A stretch of DNA of 5,205 nucleotides from Pseudomonadota bacterium. Lineage in GTDB: Bacteria; Myxococcota_A; Polyangia; Polyangiales; Polyangiaceae. A program made the translations under genes and the position numbers. Shown piece by piece: positions 1 through 5,205 of the stretch. The notes under the pieces were generated by a model. That model was not told where the DNA came from. It worked only from the letters and a program-made list of their open reading frames with translations, and made no database searches. The number at the start of each line of letters is the position of its first letter. Position 1 is the first letter of the stretch. The stretch covers positions 1 to 5,205 of the forward strand of contig JAEYOT010000830.1 in NCBI GenBank assembly GCA_023411445.1. Direction: 5' to 3'.

Positions 1-16
1 GGGTTAGGCGACGAGC

Positions 17-787
17 TCACGAGCCTGGTGTCCCTTTCGCGCGGGCCTCTCTGCGCCGAGCTGCTCCGCGCCCGAGCAGCAGCGCGCCCACCATGCCCAG
101 CAGCCACGCGTTGGCTGCCGAGTCACGCGGCTGCGGCGCGACCGTGCAGCCGCCGCCTTCCATGCGCCACGCATTGCCCTTGTTGCCGCTATTGCCGACG
201 CCATCGCCCTTCGCGCCCGCCTCGGCGCTCTCGCCGCCCGCAGCCGCCGTGCCGCTCGCCGCTGCGCCGCCTTCACCGTTCGTCACCGCGCCGGTGCCGC
301 CAGAAGCGCCGCTATCGCCGCCATTTCCGGCTTCATTCATCGAAGTGCCGCCGTCGCCGCTCTCGCCAGCCGCTCCGCTGCCAGTGCCGCCCGTGCTCGA
401 GCCCGCGCTGCCGGACTGCCCGCCGTCATCGCCACCGCGGCCGTCATCGCCACCGACACCCTCGTCGCCGCCGACGCCATCAGTGCCGCCAACGCCACCG
501 CCGCCTTCGCCACCTTCGCCACCTTCTCCGCCGACACCGGGGCAGCCTGGGCAGCACGTGAGGTTCAGGATCGCCGTGTGGATGCAGATGCCCGCGACAC
601 AGAGATCCAGCGTGCAGGGATCGCTATCATTGCAGTTACTGTTGGTAGCGCACAGCAGGGACAGCTGCTCCTGCTGCAGCTCCCCGACGTCTTCTACCTC
701 GCCTGCGGCGCAGGAGGGACCGCCCAGCATTGCCATTACCACGCACGTTCCGAACGCCAACCAGCCGCGGCTCATGTAGTTTCGCAT
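17..787 (-). CDS. Secreted glycine-rich surface protein with Cys-rich motif and MYXO-CTERM-like C-terminal sorting signal
   Basis: A 256-residue exported protein of unknown specific function. Residues 1-28 form a signal peptide. The stretch GGPSC26 could be a weak lipobox, and the following Ala pair could instead allow signal peptidase I cleavage. Residues 46-82 are Cys-rich (C46, 52, 58, 63, 68, 78, 79, 82) with the pattern C.DSDPCTLDLC..GIC.H, a motif seen in many myxobacterial secreted proteins. Residues 83-207 are low-complexity Gly/Ser/Ala/Asp/Glu, probably an extended stalk. The C-terminus has GGGC214, a hydrophobic segment (about 224-239) and an Arg cluster (RRR, 244-246). This is the layout of MYXO-CTERM, whose invariant Cys is known to be the processing and anchoring site for myxosortase-type enzymes. 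The ATG at 787 is chosen because GGGGGA lies about 10 bases upstream; an ATG four codons later is less well placed. A sigma54 promoter lies about 120 bases upstream. It lies downstream of the EBP gene on the same strand, so read-through is also possible. The overall class is fairly sure; the function is not known. Confidence 0.85.
   Translation of the reverse strand: MRNYMSRGWLAFGTCVVMAMLGGPSCAAGEVEDVGELQQEQLSLLCATNSNCNDSDPCTLDLCVAGICIHTAILNLTCCPGCPGVGGEGGEGGEGGGGVGGTDGVGGDEGVGGDDGRGGDDGGQSGSAGSSTGGTGSGAAGESGDGGTSMNEAGNGGDSGASGGTGAVTNGEGGAAASGTAAAGGESAEAGAKGDGVGNSGNKGNAWRMEGGGCTVAPQPRDSAANAWLLGMVGALLLGRGAARRREARAKGTPGS
423..527 (-). repeat. Short in-frame tandem repeats encoding the Gly-rich stalk
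   Basis: Within the Gly-rich part of the surface-protein gene, a 15-base unit (plus-strand CCGTCATCGCCACCG) occurs at 423-437 and again at 441-455, an 18-base period encoding GGDDGR-type units. A 9-base unit TTCGCCACC is repeated at 506-514 and 515-523, encoding GGE units. All units are multiples of three, so slippage would change stalk length without breaking the frame. This is repeat coding sequence, not a CRISPR array: the units are short and there are no unique spacers. Confidence 0.6.
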
Positions 788-802
788 GCTCTTTTCGTCC
801 CC

Positions 803-819
803 CGCCTCGCTAGGAGGCG
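803..819 (-). promoter_or_regulatory. Small hairpin in the 5' leader next to the ribosome binding site
   Basis: A perfect 6-bp inverted repeat, CGCCTC and GAGGCG around a 5-base loop, lies in the roughly 108-base leader predicted for the Gly-rich surface protein mRNA. In the transcript its 3' arm directly abuts the GGGGGA that serves as Shine-Dalgarno sequence, and CCUCC on the 5' side could pair with that G-run. A role in translation control is possible but unproven; a 6-bp GC-rich repeat can arise by chance. Confidence 0.25.
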
Positions 820-905
820 CTTGCCAAAGATTGGAACGACCGCCTCAAACAAATGTTGAGACCGTCACTCCCATCCAATGATTCCCTGAATACGGATCAT
901 GACAA

Positions 906-921
906 AGCATCGTCCGTGCCA
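906..921 (-). promoter_or_regulatory. Sigma54 (-24/-12) promoter for the Gly-rich surface protein
   Basis: Read on the minus strand the site is TGGCACGGACGATGCT. Against the sigma54 consensus TGGCACG-N4-TTGCW it matches the whole -24 block, keeps the essential GG and GC with exact 10-base spacing, and differs only at the first T of the -12 block. The predicted transcription start is near 895, giving a leader of about 108 bases before the ATG at 787. The element sits in the 149-base gap just after the EBP stop codon, so any enhancer sites would lie inside the 3' end of the EBP gene. Confidence 0.75.
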
Positions 922-936
922 ATAGGCATTTCGCGT

Positions 937-2313
937 TCACGAGATACCGTGTTCCCGCAACTTGTAAAACAGCGCACGGCGGCTCACTCCGAGAATCCTC
1001 GCCGCTACCGTGCGATTGCCGGCGGCTTTGCGCAGCGCTTTCTCCAGCGCATGTTGCTCCGCGCGCTGCAGCGCCACATCCAGCGACACCACGCTGGACT
1101 CCATGCGCGGCTCTCCTTCCCCCGCCAAGCCGAGCGAGCGCTGCTGCTCCAGCAGCACGTCTTGCTCACTGATGATCTCGCCGTCCGCCAGCACCACCAG
1201 GCGCTCGATGAAGTTCTGCAGCTCGCGCACGTTGCCGCGCCACTCCGCGCTCACGATGCGAGCCACGGCGCCGGGCGAGAGGCTCATGCGCTTGCCGGCT
1301 TCCTTCGCCACCGTGCGGCAGAAGTACTGCGCCAGCTCTTCGATATCCTCCCGGCGCTGGCGCAGCGACGGCAGATCCACCCGCACCACGTTGAGGCGGT
1401 AATACAAGTCTTCCCGAAACGCTCCGGTTTGCACCATGCGTTCCAGGTTGCGATGCGTGGCGGTGACGAAGCGAACGTCCGCGGTCAGCGTGCGCGTGCC
1501 GCCCAGCCGTTCGTACTCTCGATCTTGCAGCAGCCGGAGCAGCTTGACCTGCACGGAGGCCGAAATTTCCCCGATTTCGTCGAGGAAGAGTGTGCCGCGC
1601 TCGGCGAGCTCGACGCGGCCAGCTTTCCTTTGATGCGCACCGGTGAACGCGCCGCGCTCATAGCCGAACAGCTCGCTCTCTAGGATTTGCTCGGGCAAGG
1701 CCGCGCAGTGCACCTTGATCAGCGGCCCGGAAGCGCGCGGGCTGAGCGCGTGCAGGCGCCGCGCGACGACTTCTTTACCCGTGCCGCTCTCGCCGCGGAT
1801 CATCACGGTGGCGTTGGTCGGCGCGACGCGCTCGAGCATCGCTATGGCATCACGCATGGCCTTCGAGCGCACCGGCACTTCATTCAAAGAGGGCAGCGCC
1901 GCCGGCGGTGGCGAATGTTGCGCGAAGCGGCCGACTGCCAGTGCGCGGCGAATCGTATCTAGCGTGCTCAGCTCGTCGTGCGGGCGCGCGATGAAGTCGA
2001 AGGCGCCTGCGTACGTGGCGGGCGGCGTTTGCTCGTCCGGAGCCAACGCCAGCACCGGCACATCCGGACACACCTTCTCGATGCGACGAAGCAGCTCTTC
2101 TTCCTGCTCGCGCGTGCCCGGCTCCGAGGCAATGACGACGTCGAAATCGCCACCATCTAGCGCAGAAATAGCCTGATTCGTCGTCTTGGCTTGCACGAAG
2201 CCGATGCGCGCTCGGCGCAACGTTTCCGCTAGCGCGCGCGCTGCTTGCGTGTCGCCACTCGCTAGCAGCACGGAGTAGTCGCGCGCCTCTGCTCGTCCCT
2301 CGCTATTGTGCAC
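937..2313 (-). CDS. Sigma54-dependent transcriptional activator (NtrC-type enhancer-binding protein) with degenerate receiver domain
   Basis: A 458-residue cytoplasmic activator that should use ATP hydrolysis to remodel sigma54-RNA polymerase. Residues 13-127 fold like a response-regulator receiver, but the usual key residues are missing: the acidic pair is S19/G20, the phospho-acceptor position is S63 (FDVVIAS), the Thr/Ser position is A91 or its neighbour, and the Lys is R110. Residues 145-375 are the AAA+ core: Walker A GESGTGKE (174-181), the sigma54-contact loop GAFTGA (221-226), Walker B LFLDEIG with D245/E246, arginine fingers around FREDLYYRL (R300, R306), and GNVREL (360-365). The C-terminus (about 415-455) is a Fis-type HTH with GNRTVAARILGVSRRALFYKL. 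The start is a GTG with a weak Shine-Dalgarno; a TATGCT at 2322-2327 (minus) would give an almost leaderless transcript. No partner kinase is visible. Sigma54 promoters on both sides of the gene suggest that its targets are its two neighbours. Confidence 0.96.
   Translation of the reverse strand: MHNSEGRAEARDYSVLLASGDTQAARALAETLRRARIGFVQAKTTNQAISALDGGDFDVVIASEPGTREQEEELLRRIEKVCPDVPVLALAPDEQTPPATYAGAFDFIARPHDELSTLDTIRRALAVGRFAQHSPPPAALPSLNEVPVRSKAMRDAIAMLERVAPTNATVMIRGESGTGKEVVARRLHALSPRASGPLIKVHCAALPEQILESELFGYERGAFTGAHQRKAGRVELAERGTLFLDEIGEISASVQVKLLRLLQDREYERLGGTRTLTADVRFVTATHRNLERMVQTGAFREDLYYRLNVVRVDLPSLRQRREDIEELAQYFCRTVAKEAGKRMSLSPGAVARIVSAEWRGNVRELQNFIERLVVLADGEIISEQDVLLEQQRSLGLAGEGEPRMESSVVSLDVALQRAEQHALEKALRKAAGNRTVAARILGVSRRALFYKLREHGIS
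972..1015. promoter_or_regulatory. Possible enhancer half-sites (GCACGG boxes) upstream of the minus-strand sigma54 promoter
   Basis: GCGCACGG at 972-979 and its inverted partner CCGTGCGA at 1008-1015 lie inside the EBP coding sequence, about 77-84 and 113-120 bases upstream of the predicted start at 895. This is a normal distance for EBP binding sites. They share GCACGG with the GTGCACGG boxes found at a similar distance before the divergent sigma54 promoter. GCACGG is frequent elsewhere in this GC-rich window, and these bases also encode the HTH, so support is weak. Confidence 0.2.
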
Positions 2314-2419
2314 AGCTCGTCAGCATAGCACTAGATCGCGTACGGGCGACCCCGACACTGCCGTGCTCCCAGACATGAGTGCACGGATGTGCGCTTTCAT
2401 GGTGCACGGTCCTGCACTC
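2308..2419. promoter_or_regulatory. Cluster of GTGCAC boxes: candidate EBP enhancer/operator region
   Basis: The palindrome GTGCAC occurs at 2308-2313 (within TGTGCACA, covering the EBP start codon), 2379-2384 and 2402-2407. The last two share GTGCACGG and are 23 bases apart. An inverted pair, GAGTGCA (2377-2383) and TGCACTC (2413-2419), frames them. Only one other GTGCAC is seen in the window, inside the EBP gene near 1708. The pair at 2379-2409 sits about 85-115 bases upstream of the predicted sigma54 start at 2494, where an activator of this family usually binds. The copy over the EBP start could serve autoregulation. The DNA pattern is seen directly; the binding role is inferred. Confidence 0.4.
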
Positions 2420-2467
2420 TCGCCGCTCCCCCTCACGAAAGTCGGCACTTGTCGTTCACGCCGTGAC

Positions 2468-2483
2468 GGGCACGGATGTTGCC
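2468..2483 (+). promoter_or_regulatory. Sigma54 (-24/-12) promoter for the acidic lipoprotein gene
   Basis: The sequence GGGCACGGATGTTGCC matches the sigma54 consensus TGGCACG-N4-TTGCW at every position except the first and last, with GG and GC in exact spacing. The predicted transcription start is near 2494, leaving a leader of about 29 bases with a clear ribosome binding site before the ATG at 2523. It diverges from the EBP gene. Confidence 0.8.
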
Positions 2484-2510
2484 ATCTCTGGCTTCGTCTT
2501 CGGACGCGAA

Positions 2511-2516
2511 AGGGAG
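2511..2516 (+). promoter_or_regulatory. Ribosome binding site that sets the lipoprotein start
   Basis: AGGGAG lies 6 bases before the ATG at 2523. The reading frame is open further upstream to a GTG at 2379, but that start would place 48 uncharacteristic residues before a perfect lipoprotein signal peptide and would lie upstream of the sigma54 promoter. The ATG at 2523 is therefore taken as the true start. Confidence 0.75.
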
Positions 2517-2522
2517 CTATCG

Positions 2523-3740
2523 ATGATTCGTTCAGGTCGTTTCTCATTGGCGCTGTGCGTGCTCACTCTTGGCCTCCAGGGCTGCGGCACCGGGACTGAA
2601 GCGGATGTGCCCGCTGGCGTAGAAGGGGAGGAAGGGATGGGAGCCGCGAGCGACTCCGCACGCGACGACATGTCGGCCCAGAGCGACTCGCTCGCCGGGG
2701 CCGAGCAGGAACGAGAGCGACGCGGCAACGAGCGCAACGGCGACGAGGGCGACGACGAGGACGACGCCACGATGGGCTCGGACCCCGCCGACGAGCAAAA
2801 AATGCCGGAAATTGACCAGGAATGCGCCTGCGGCACTGGCCTGTTGCCCGGCCTCGACATCACCGAGGACAACGGCGAGATCACCATCACGGTGGATGTC
2901 CCGGGCGCGGCTGGGGTTGCGCTGCGCTTGAACGGCGGAGACTGTATCGGTTCGGAACAGGGCCTCGCGCTCTCGGGCGACGTCAACGTGGATCTCGGTG
3001 GCCTCGTGACCGTGCCGCTCTTGGACGTGGACCTGGCGGTTGGCCCCACGCAGGGCGCTAGCGGCGTGGCGATCAGCGGAAGCGCTGGCGTCGCTGCTTC
3101 GTTGCTGGGGGACTTGCTCCTGCCGATCGGCGTGGAGGACCTACGCGCGGACGTCATGCTCGCGCTCGGCACGAGCGATCTGGCTCAGCTCGATCTCGCG
3201 CTCGATCTCCCCGCGCTGCGCCTGGACACCTCCTGTCTGCCGCTGGCTGACGCCGCGCTCGAGCTGGCCGACACCAGCGTCGTCGTCTCCACCACGAGCG
3301 AGCACCAGCTGATCGGAGTCCAGGGCAACCTGGGTGTTGGCGCGGCCGTGCCGTGGCTCTCGGAGGTCCCTCTGAGCCTGGGCGCCGACGTCGAAGTGTC
3401 CGCCCTGATAGCCGACCAAGAGCTCAGCAGCCTGAAGCTCGACGGCGATTTGCAGCTCGACGGCGGCTCGTTGCTGTGCGGCATCACGCGCCTGCTTCCG
3501 ATCGCCATGCCCGGCGCGTCCGTCTCGTGGGATGCGAGCGGCCTGGAGGTCCACGCCACCACCAGCACCAGCCCCTACCCAATGGCGACCCTGCTCGGCG
3601 ATGTGGACCTCACTGCGGCTTTTGGGACGAGCGGCTGGGGAATCAGGATGTGCGGCGATGGTTCGCTGCTCGGCCTTACTCAACTGCAGCTGTTCGAGTG
3701 TCTCGACTTGAGCACGAGCGGCATCAAGGTGACTCGCTGA
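2523..3740 (+). CDS. Lipoprotein with acidic linker and beta-rich, Leu/Asp-patterned body; function unknown
   Basis: A 405-residue exported lipoprotein that I do not recognise as a named family. Residues 1-20 are a signal peptide ending in the lipobox LQGC21; the next residue is Gly rather than Asp, which argues against simple inner-membrane retention. Residues 22-100 are a hydrophilic, charged linker rich in Asp, Glu, Ser and Arg, with a dense acidic run near 74-81. From 101 on the protein is made of alternating hydrophobic strands separated by Gly/Asp turns (motifs such as LSGDVNVDLG, LKLDGDLQLDGG, LLGDVDLTAAFG), suggesting a repetitive beta fold. Two segments look alike: GSLLCG..VSWDASGLEVHA near 316-343 and GSLLG..LDLSTSGIKV near the C-terminus. 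The body holds seven cysteines (101, 103, 141, 238, 319, 377, 393), which could form disulfides outside the cytoplasm. Expression probably depends on sigma54 and the adjacent divergent EBP. The coding call is strong; no enzymatic motif is seen. Confidence 0.85.
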   Translation: MIRSGRFSLALCVLTLGLQGCGTGTEADVPAGVEGEEGMGAASDSARDDMSAQSDSLAGAEQERERRGNERNGDEGDDEDDATMGSDPADEQKMPEIDQECACGTGLLPGLDITEDNGEITITVDVPGAAGVALRLNGGDCIGSEQGLALSGDVNVDLGGLVTVPLLDVDLAVGPTQGASGVAISGSAGVAASLLGDLLLPIGVEDLRADVMLALGTSDLAQLDLALDLPALRLDTSCLPLADAALELADTSVVVSTTSEHQLIGVQGNLGVGAAVPWLSEVPLSLGADVEVSALIADQELSSLKLDGDLQLDGGSLLCGITRLLPIAMPGASVSWDASGLEVHATTSTSPYPMATLLGDVDLTAAFGTSGWGIRMCGDGSLLGLTQLQLFECLDLSTSGIKVTR

Positions 3741-3744
3741 CACG

Positions 3745-3761
3745 CGTTTCCAGTGGAAACG
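3745..3761 (+). terminator. Hairpin just after the lipoprotein stop codon
   Basis: CGTTTCC and GGAAACG form a perfect 7-bp stem around a 3-base loop, beginning 4 bases after the stop codon. There is no T-tract after it, so it is not a classical intrinsic terminator; it may slow polymerase or protect the mRNA 3' end. A GTG in its loop opens a long frame into the next gene but is unlikely to be a real start. Confidence 0.4.
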
Positions 3762-4004
3762 AGGCTTGTCGAACTAGGAGCCGCCGCGATGCCTGAGCCG
3801 AACGTAAAGCCTACGTCCCCTCCGCTTGCCCTAGTCCTCCCGCCATTTGCGCCTAGTTACGCAAGAAGGTCGCAACTGGGGTGGGACTTGTCGGAGGGGA
3901 CTTCGAAGAGTACGCTTCGTTGGATTGTGGAGTCACACTGTGCGGCCGCGAGGCCCGCTTTGGCTCCACCAGGGGAACGCAAGCCCTCCAGGGCGGGATC
4001 AGGA
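3762..4004 (+). other. Probable intergenic/leader region before the helical protein gene
   Basis: This stretch holds no convincing gene. The frame of the next gene is open back to 3753, but the predicted residues are Pro-rich and irregular, codon use is less GC-biased in third positions, and the only early starts (GTG 3753, ATG 3789) lack good ribosome binding sites. Visible structure: the direct repeat GGGACTT at 3883-3889 and 3897-3903, the palindrome CTTCGAAG at 3901-3908, and a 5-bp inverted repeat CGAAG/CTTCG (3904-3919). The promoter for the downstream genes probably lies here, but no clear -35/-10 or sigma54 element could be assigned. Confidence 0.45.
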
Positions 4005-4706
4005 ATGACGCTAGCCGCGACGGCGATCGACAAAACAGATTGGTTGGTTGGTGAGCTCAGGCGCTTGGCGCGGATGCGTGCGCTTCAGTACACGCTGGAG
4101 GTCGGGCGCCTGATCGTGACTCACGTCTTCGATGGCAGCCTGGAAAAGCTGCGAAATCGCGGCCGAAACGACCCTTCTTATCGCAGCTTGGCGGAGCGCG
4201 GCGATCTGCCGTTTTCGGCCATCACGCTGTGGCGCTGCGTGAAGGTGTATGAGCTGGTGGAGCGCTTTCCGGCGGTGCTCGCGATGGATCATCTGGCGCT
4301 CGCTCACCTGCGCGCCGTCGCGGCCTTGCCTCCTCCCACTCAAGAAGCGCTGTTGGCGCAAGCACAGGCGCACGGCTGGACGAGTGAGGAGCTCGTCCGC
4401 GTGGCGCGACGCACACGCGTCAGCGCATCGGGCGGAGCGCGGAGCCCCAAGGCCATCGCGCGTCGCGTGCGGAGGTTGAAGCAGCTCGCGAGCGAGTTGG
4501 AAGAAGAGCTAGAGGCGGCGCCTGAGCTCCAAGCAAGGCTCTCGGCGTCGGCGCGAGCAGCGCTCAGCAGCGTGCATGACGAGCTCACCCTACTGGAAGC
4601 CTCCTTGGCAGAACCCGACAAGGAGGTCCTGAGTGTGAACGGCTGGAGCAGCGGTGTTCACCGAGTCAGTGCGCGCGTGAGTGAGCAGCCAGACGAGGAC
4701 GAATAA
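4005..4706 (+). CDS. Small helical protein, possibly DNA-binding (DUF1016 N-terminal-like layout)
   Basis: A 233-residue, predicted cytoplasmic, almost wholly alpha-helical protein with no signal peptide. Residues 8-42 form an amphipathic helix pair ending in EVGRLIVTHVF. Residues 59-89 have an HTH-like order, SLAERGDLPFSAITLWRCVK followed by VYELVERFP. Residues 96-135 (HLALAHLRAVAALP, then HGWTSEELVRVARR) resemble the pattern 'SH...L..L..P..R..LL..A...GW....L' of DUF1016 N-terminal and some ParB-like proteins. Residues 150-203 are rich in Arg/Lys then Leu/Glu and suit a coiled coil; the tail is acidic. Similarity is judged by eye only, and the function is unknown. The start at ATG 4005 is preferred because the recognisable fold begins at once and GGGCGGGA lies 6 bases upstream; starts at 3753 (GTG) or 3789 (ATG) would add irregular residues. 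The next gene begins 26 bases after the stop, so the two may be co-transcribed. Confidence 0.8.
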   Translation: MTLAATAIDKTDWLVGELRRLARMRALQYTLEVGRLIVTHVFDGSLEKLRNRGRNDPSYRSLAERGDLPFSAITLWRCVKVYELVERFPAVLAMDHLALAHLRAVAALPPPTQEALLAQAQAHGWTSEELVRVARRTRVSASGGARSPKAIARRVRRLKQLASELEEELEAAPELQARLSASARAALSSVHDELTLLEASLAEPDKEVLSVNGWSSGVHRVSARVSEQPDEDE

Positions 4707-4716
4707 CCACCAACAT

Positions 4717-4722
4717 GGGGAG
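4717..4722 (+). promoter_or_regulatory. Ribosome binding site deciding the outer-membrane protein start
   Basis: GGGGAG lies 10 bases before the ATG at 4733. The in-frame ATG at 4715 has only GAGGA about 15 bases upstream, which is too far, so 4733 is preferred. The later start also gives a compact signal peptide beginning Met-Arg-Arg. Confidence 0.45.
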
Positions 4723-4732
4723 AAGCGAGTCG

Positions 4733-5205
4733 ATGCGACGATTCAATGGCGTGCGCTCGGTGATGACGCTCGCGCTCGGCACGGCGGCAGTGCTGTGCTC
4801 AGCGAACGCTCGAGCTGCGGATTTCGCGCAGGATGCTTACACGGCGCCGGCTGCTCCGGCCGACTTGCTCTGGGTCGAGCGCGCGGCGCCCGTCACAGAG
4901 TCGGGCCCCAGCGTGAAGCCGTTTCTGCGGCTCACCTTGGGTTATGCGGACGATCCGCTGGTGCTGCGCAATGAAGACGGCGCCGAGCGCGTGCTCATCG
5001 ACTCGGAGCTCGGCGGCTACCTCTCGGGCGGCATCACGCTGTGGCGTCGCTTCCAGGTGGCGCTGCTGGTCCCCGCCTACCTACGAAGCCAAGGCAACGT
5101 TGGCGGCTACGATCTCGACGGCGTGATTGCCGGCGATCCGGGGGTGGACCTGCGCTTGACGCTGCTCGATCGCACAAGCCCCGTCGAGCTCGCGATCGCC
5201 GGCAC
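4733..5205 (+). CDS. Exported probable outer-membrane beta-barrel protein, N-terminal part (cut by window end)
   Basis: An open frame with no stop before the window edge; 157 complete codons are visible. Residues 1-28 are a signal peptide with an Arg-rich start, a hydrophobic core (MTLALGTAAVL) and a signal peptidase I site ARA before ADF. After a Pro/Ala-rich stretch (DLLWVERAAPV) come alternating strands and turns: KPFLRLTLGYADDPLVL, ELGGYLSGGITLWRRFQVALLVPAYLRSQG, and GDPGVDLRLTLLDRTSPVELAIAG (the longer ones given here in part by their key pattern). This layout resembles the N-terminal barrel of myxobacterial outer-membrane proteins that often end in an OmpA-like peptidoglycan-binding domain; that domain would lie outside the window, so it is only a guess. 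It probably sits in an operon with the helical protein gene just upstream. Confidence 0.8.
   Translation, partial: MRRFNGVRSVMTLALGTAAVLCSANARAADFAQDAYTAPAAPADLLWVERAAPVTESGPSVKPFLRLTLGYADDPLVLRNEDGAERVLIDSELGGYLSGGITLWRRFQVALLVPAYLRSQGNVGGYDLDGVIAGDPGVDLRLTLLDRTSPVELAIAG

Noticed and set aside
423..527. Repeated short units suggestive of a CRISPR or VNTR array
   Set aside because: The units are short, in frame and encode Gly-rich residues; there are no unique spacers of constant length.
93..779. Long plus-strand open frame, Pro/Ser-rich, opposite the Gly-rich protein gene
   Set aside because: It is the antisense of Gly-rich codons, which become Pro/Ser; it has no signal, domain or ribosome binding site, while the minus-strand frame has a signal peptide and sorting signal.
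853..1683. Plus-strand open frame of 276 codons opposite the EBP
   Set aside because: It overlaps the EBP gene, whose motifs are unmistakable; the antisense frame has no recognisable domain and arises from GC-biased codon use.
2443..2458. Second sigma54-like site CGGCACTTGTCGTTCA upstream of the lipoprotein promoter
   Set aside because: It has the -24 GG but TC instead of the essential GC at -12, and a much better element lies 25 bases downstream.
2379..2522. Upstream GTG start for the lipoprotein gene
   Set aside because: It lies upstream of the sigma54 promoter and adds residues with no signal-peptide character; the ATG at 2523 has a strong ribosome binding site and starts a perfect lipoprotein signal.
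3141..3743. Minus-strand open frame of 200 codons opposite the lipoprotein
   Set aside because: It is a shadow frame without start signal or domain, and the sense frame has a lipobox and coherent strand pattern.
3753..4004. N-terminal extension of the helical protein from GTG 3753
   Set aside because: The GTG is in the loop of a perfect hairpin right after the previous stop codon, there is no ribosome binding site, and the encoded residues look non-coding.
4765..4783. GGCACGG followed by GTGC, sigma54-like, near the outer-membrane protein start
   Set aside because: The spacing between GG and GC is two bases too long and the site is inside the signal-peptide coding sequence.

Overview
The DNA is strongly GC-rich and looks like the chromosome of a myxobacterium or close relative (Polyangiales/Sorangium type). 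The main reasons are a surface protein ending in a MYXO-CTERM-like signal (Gly-Gly-Cys, a hydrophobic segment, an Arg cluster), a Cys-rich DPCT/D.C..G.C.H motif common in myxobacterial secreted proteins, and a sigma54 enhancer-binding protein (EBP). This assignment is an inference from protein style, not from a marker gene.

Layout, left to right. Positions 17-787 (minus) encode a secreted, glycine-rich, Cys-motif protein with a MYXO-CTERM-like tail. Positions 937-2313 (minus) encode an EBP with a receiver-like N-terminus, an AAA+ core carrying GAFTGA, and a Fis-type HTH. Positions 2523-3740 (plus, divergent) encode a lipoprotein with a long acidic linker and a beta-rich body of unknown function, followed by a perfect 7-bp hairpin. 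After a stretch of about 240 bases without a convincing gene, positions 4005-4706 (plus) encode a small helical, possibly DNA-binding protein that resembles the DUF1016 N-terminal layout. Positions 4733-5205 (plus, cut by the window edge) encode the start of an exported, probable outer-membrane beta-barrel protein.

The most interesting point is the arrangement around the EBP. A good sigma54 -24/-12 element with exact spacing lies on each side of the EBP gene. One (906-921, minus) faces the MYXO-CTERM-like protein and the other (2468-2483, plus) faces the acidic lipoprotein. The window therefore appears to hold a compact local regulon in which one EBP drives two cell-surface proteins from divergent promoters. 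The EBP receiver domain has lost the residues needed for phosphorylation, so it probably responds to something other than a histidine kinase. Repeated GTGCAC boxes between the EBP and the lipoprotein are candidate binding sites. The right-hand pair of genes (helical protein plus outer-membrane protein) looks like a separate transcription unit.
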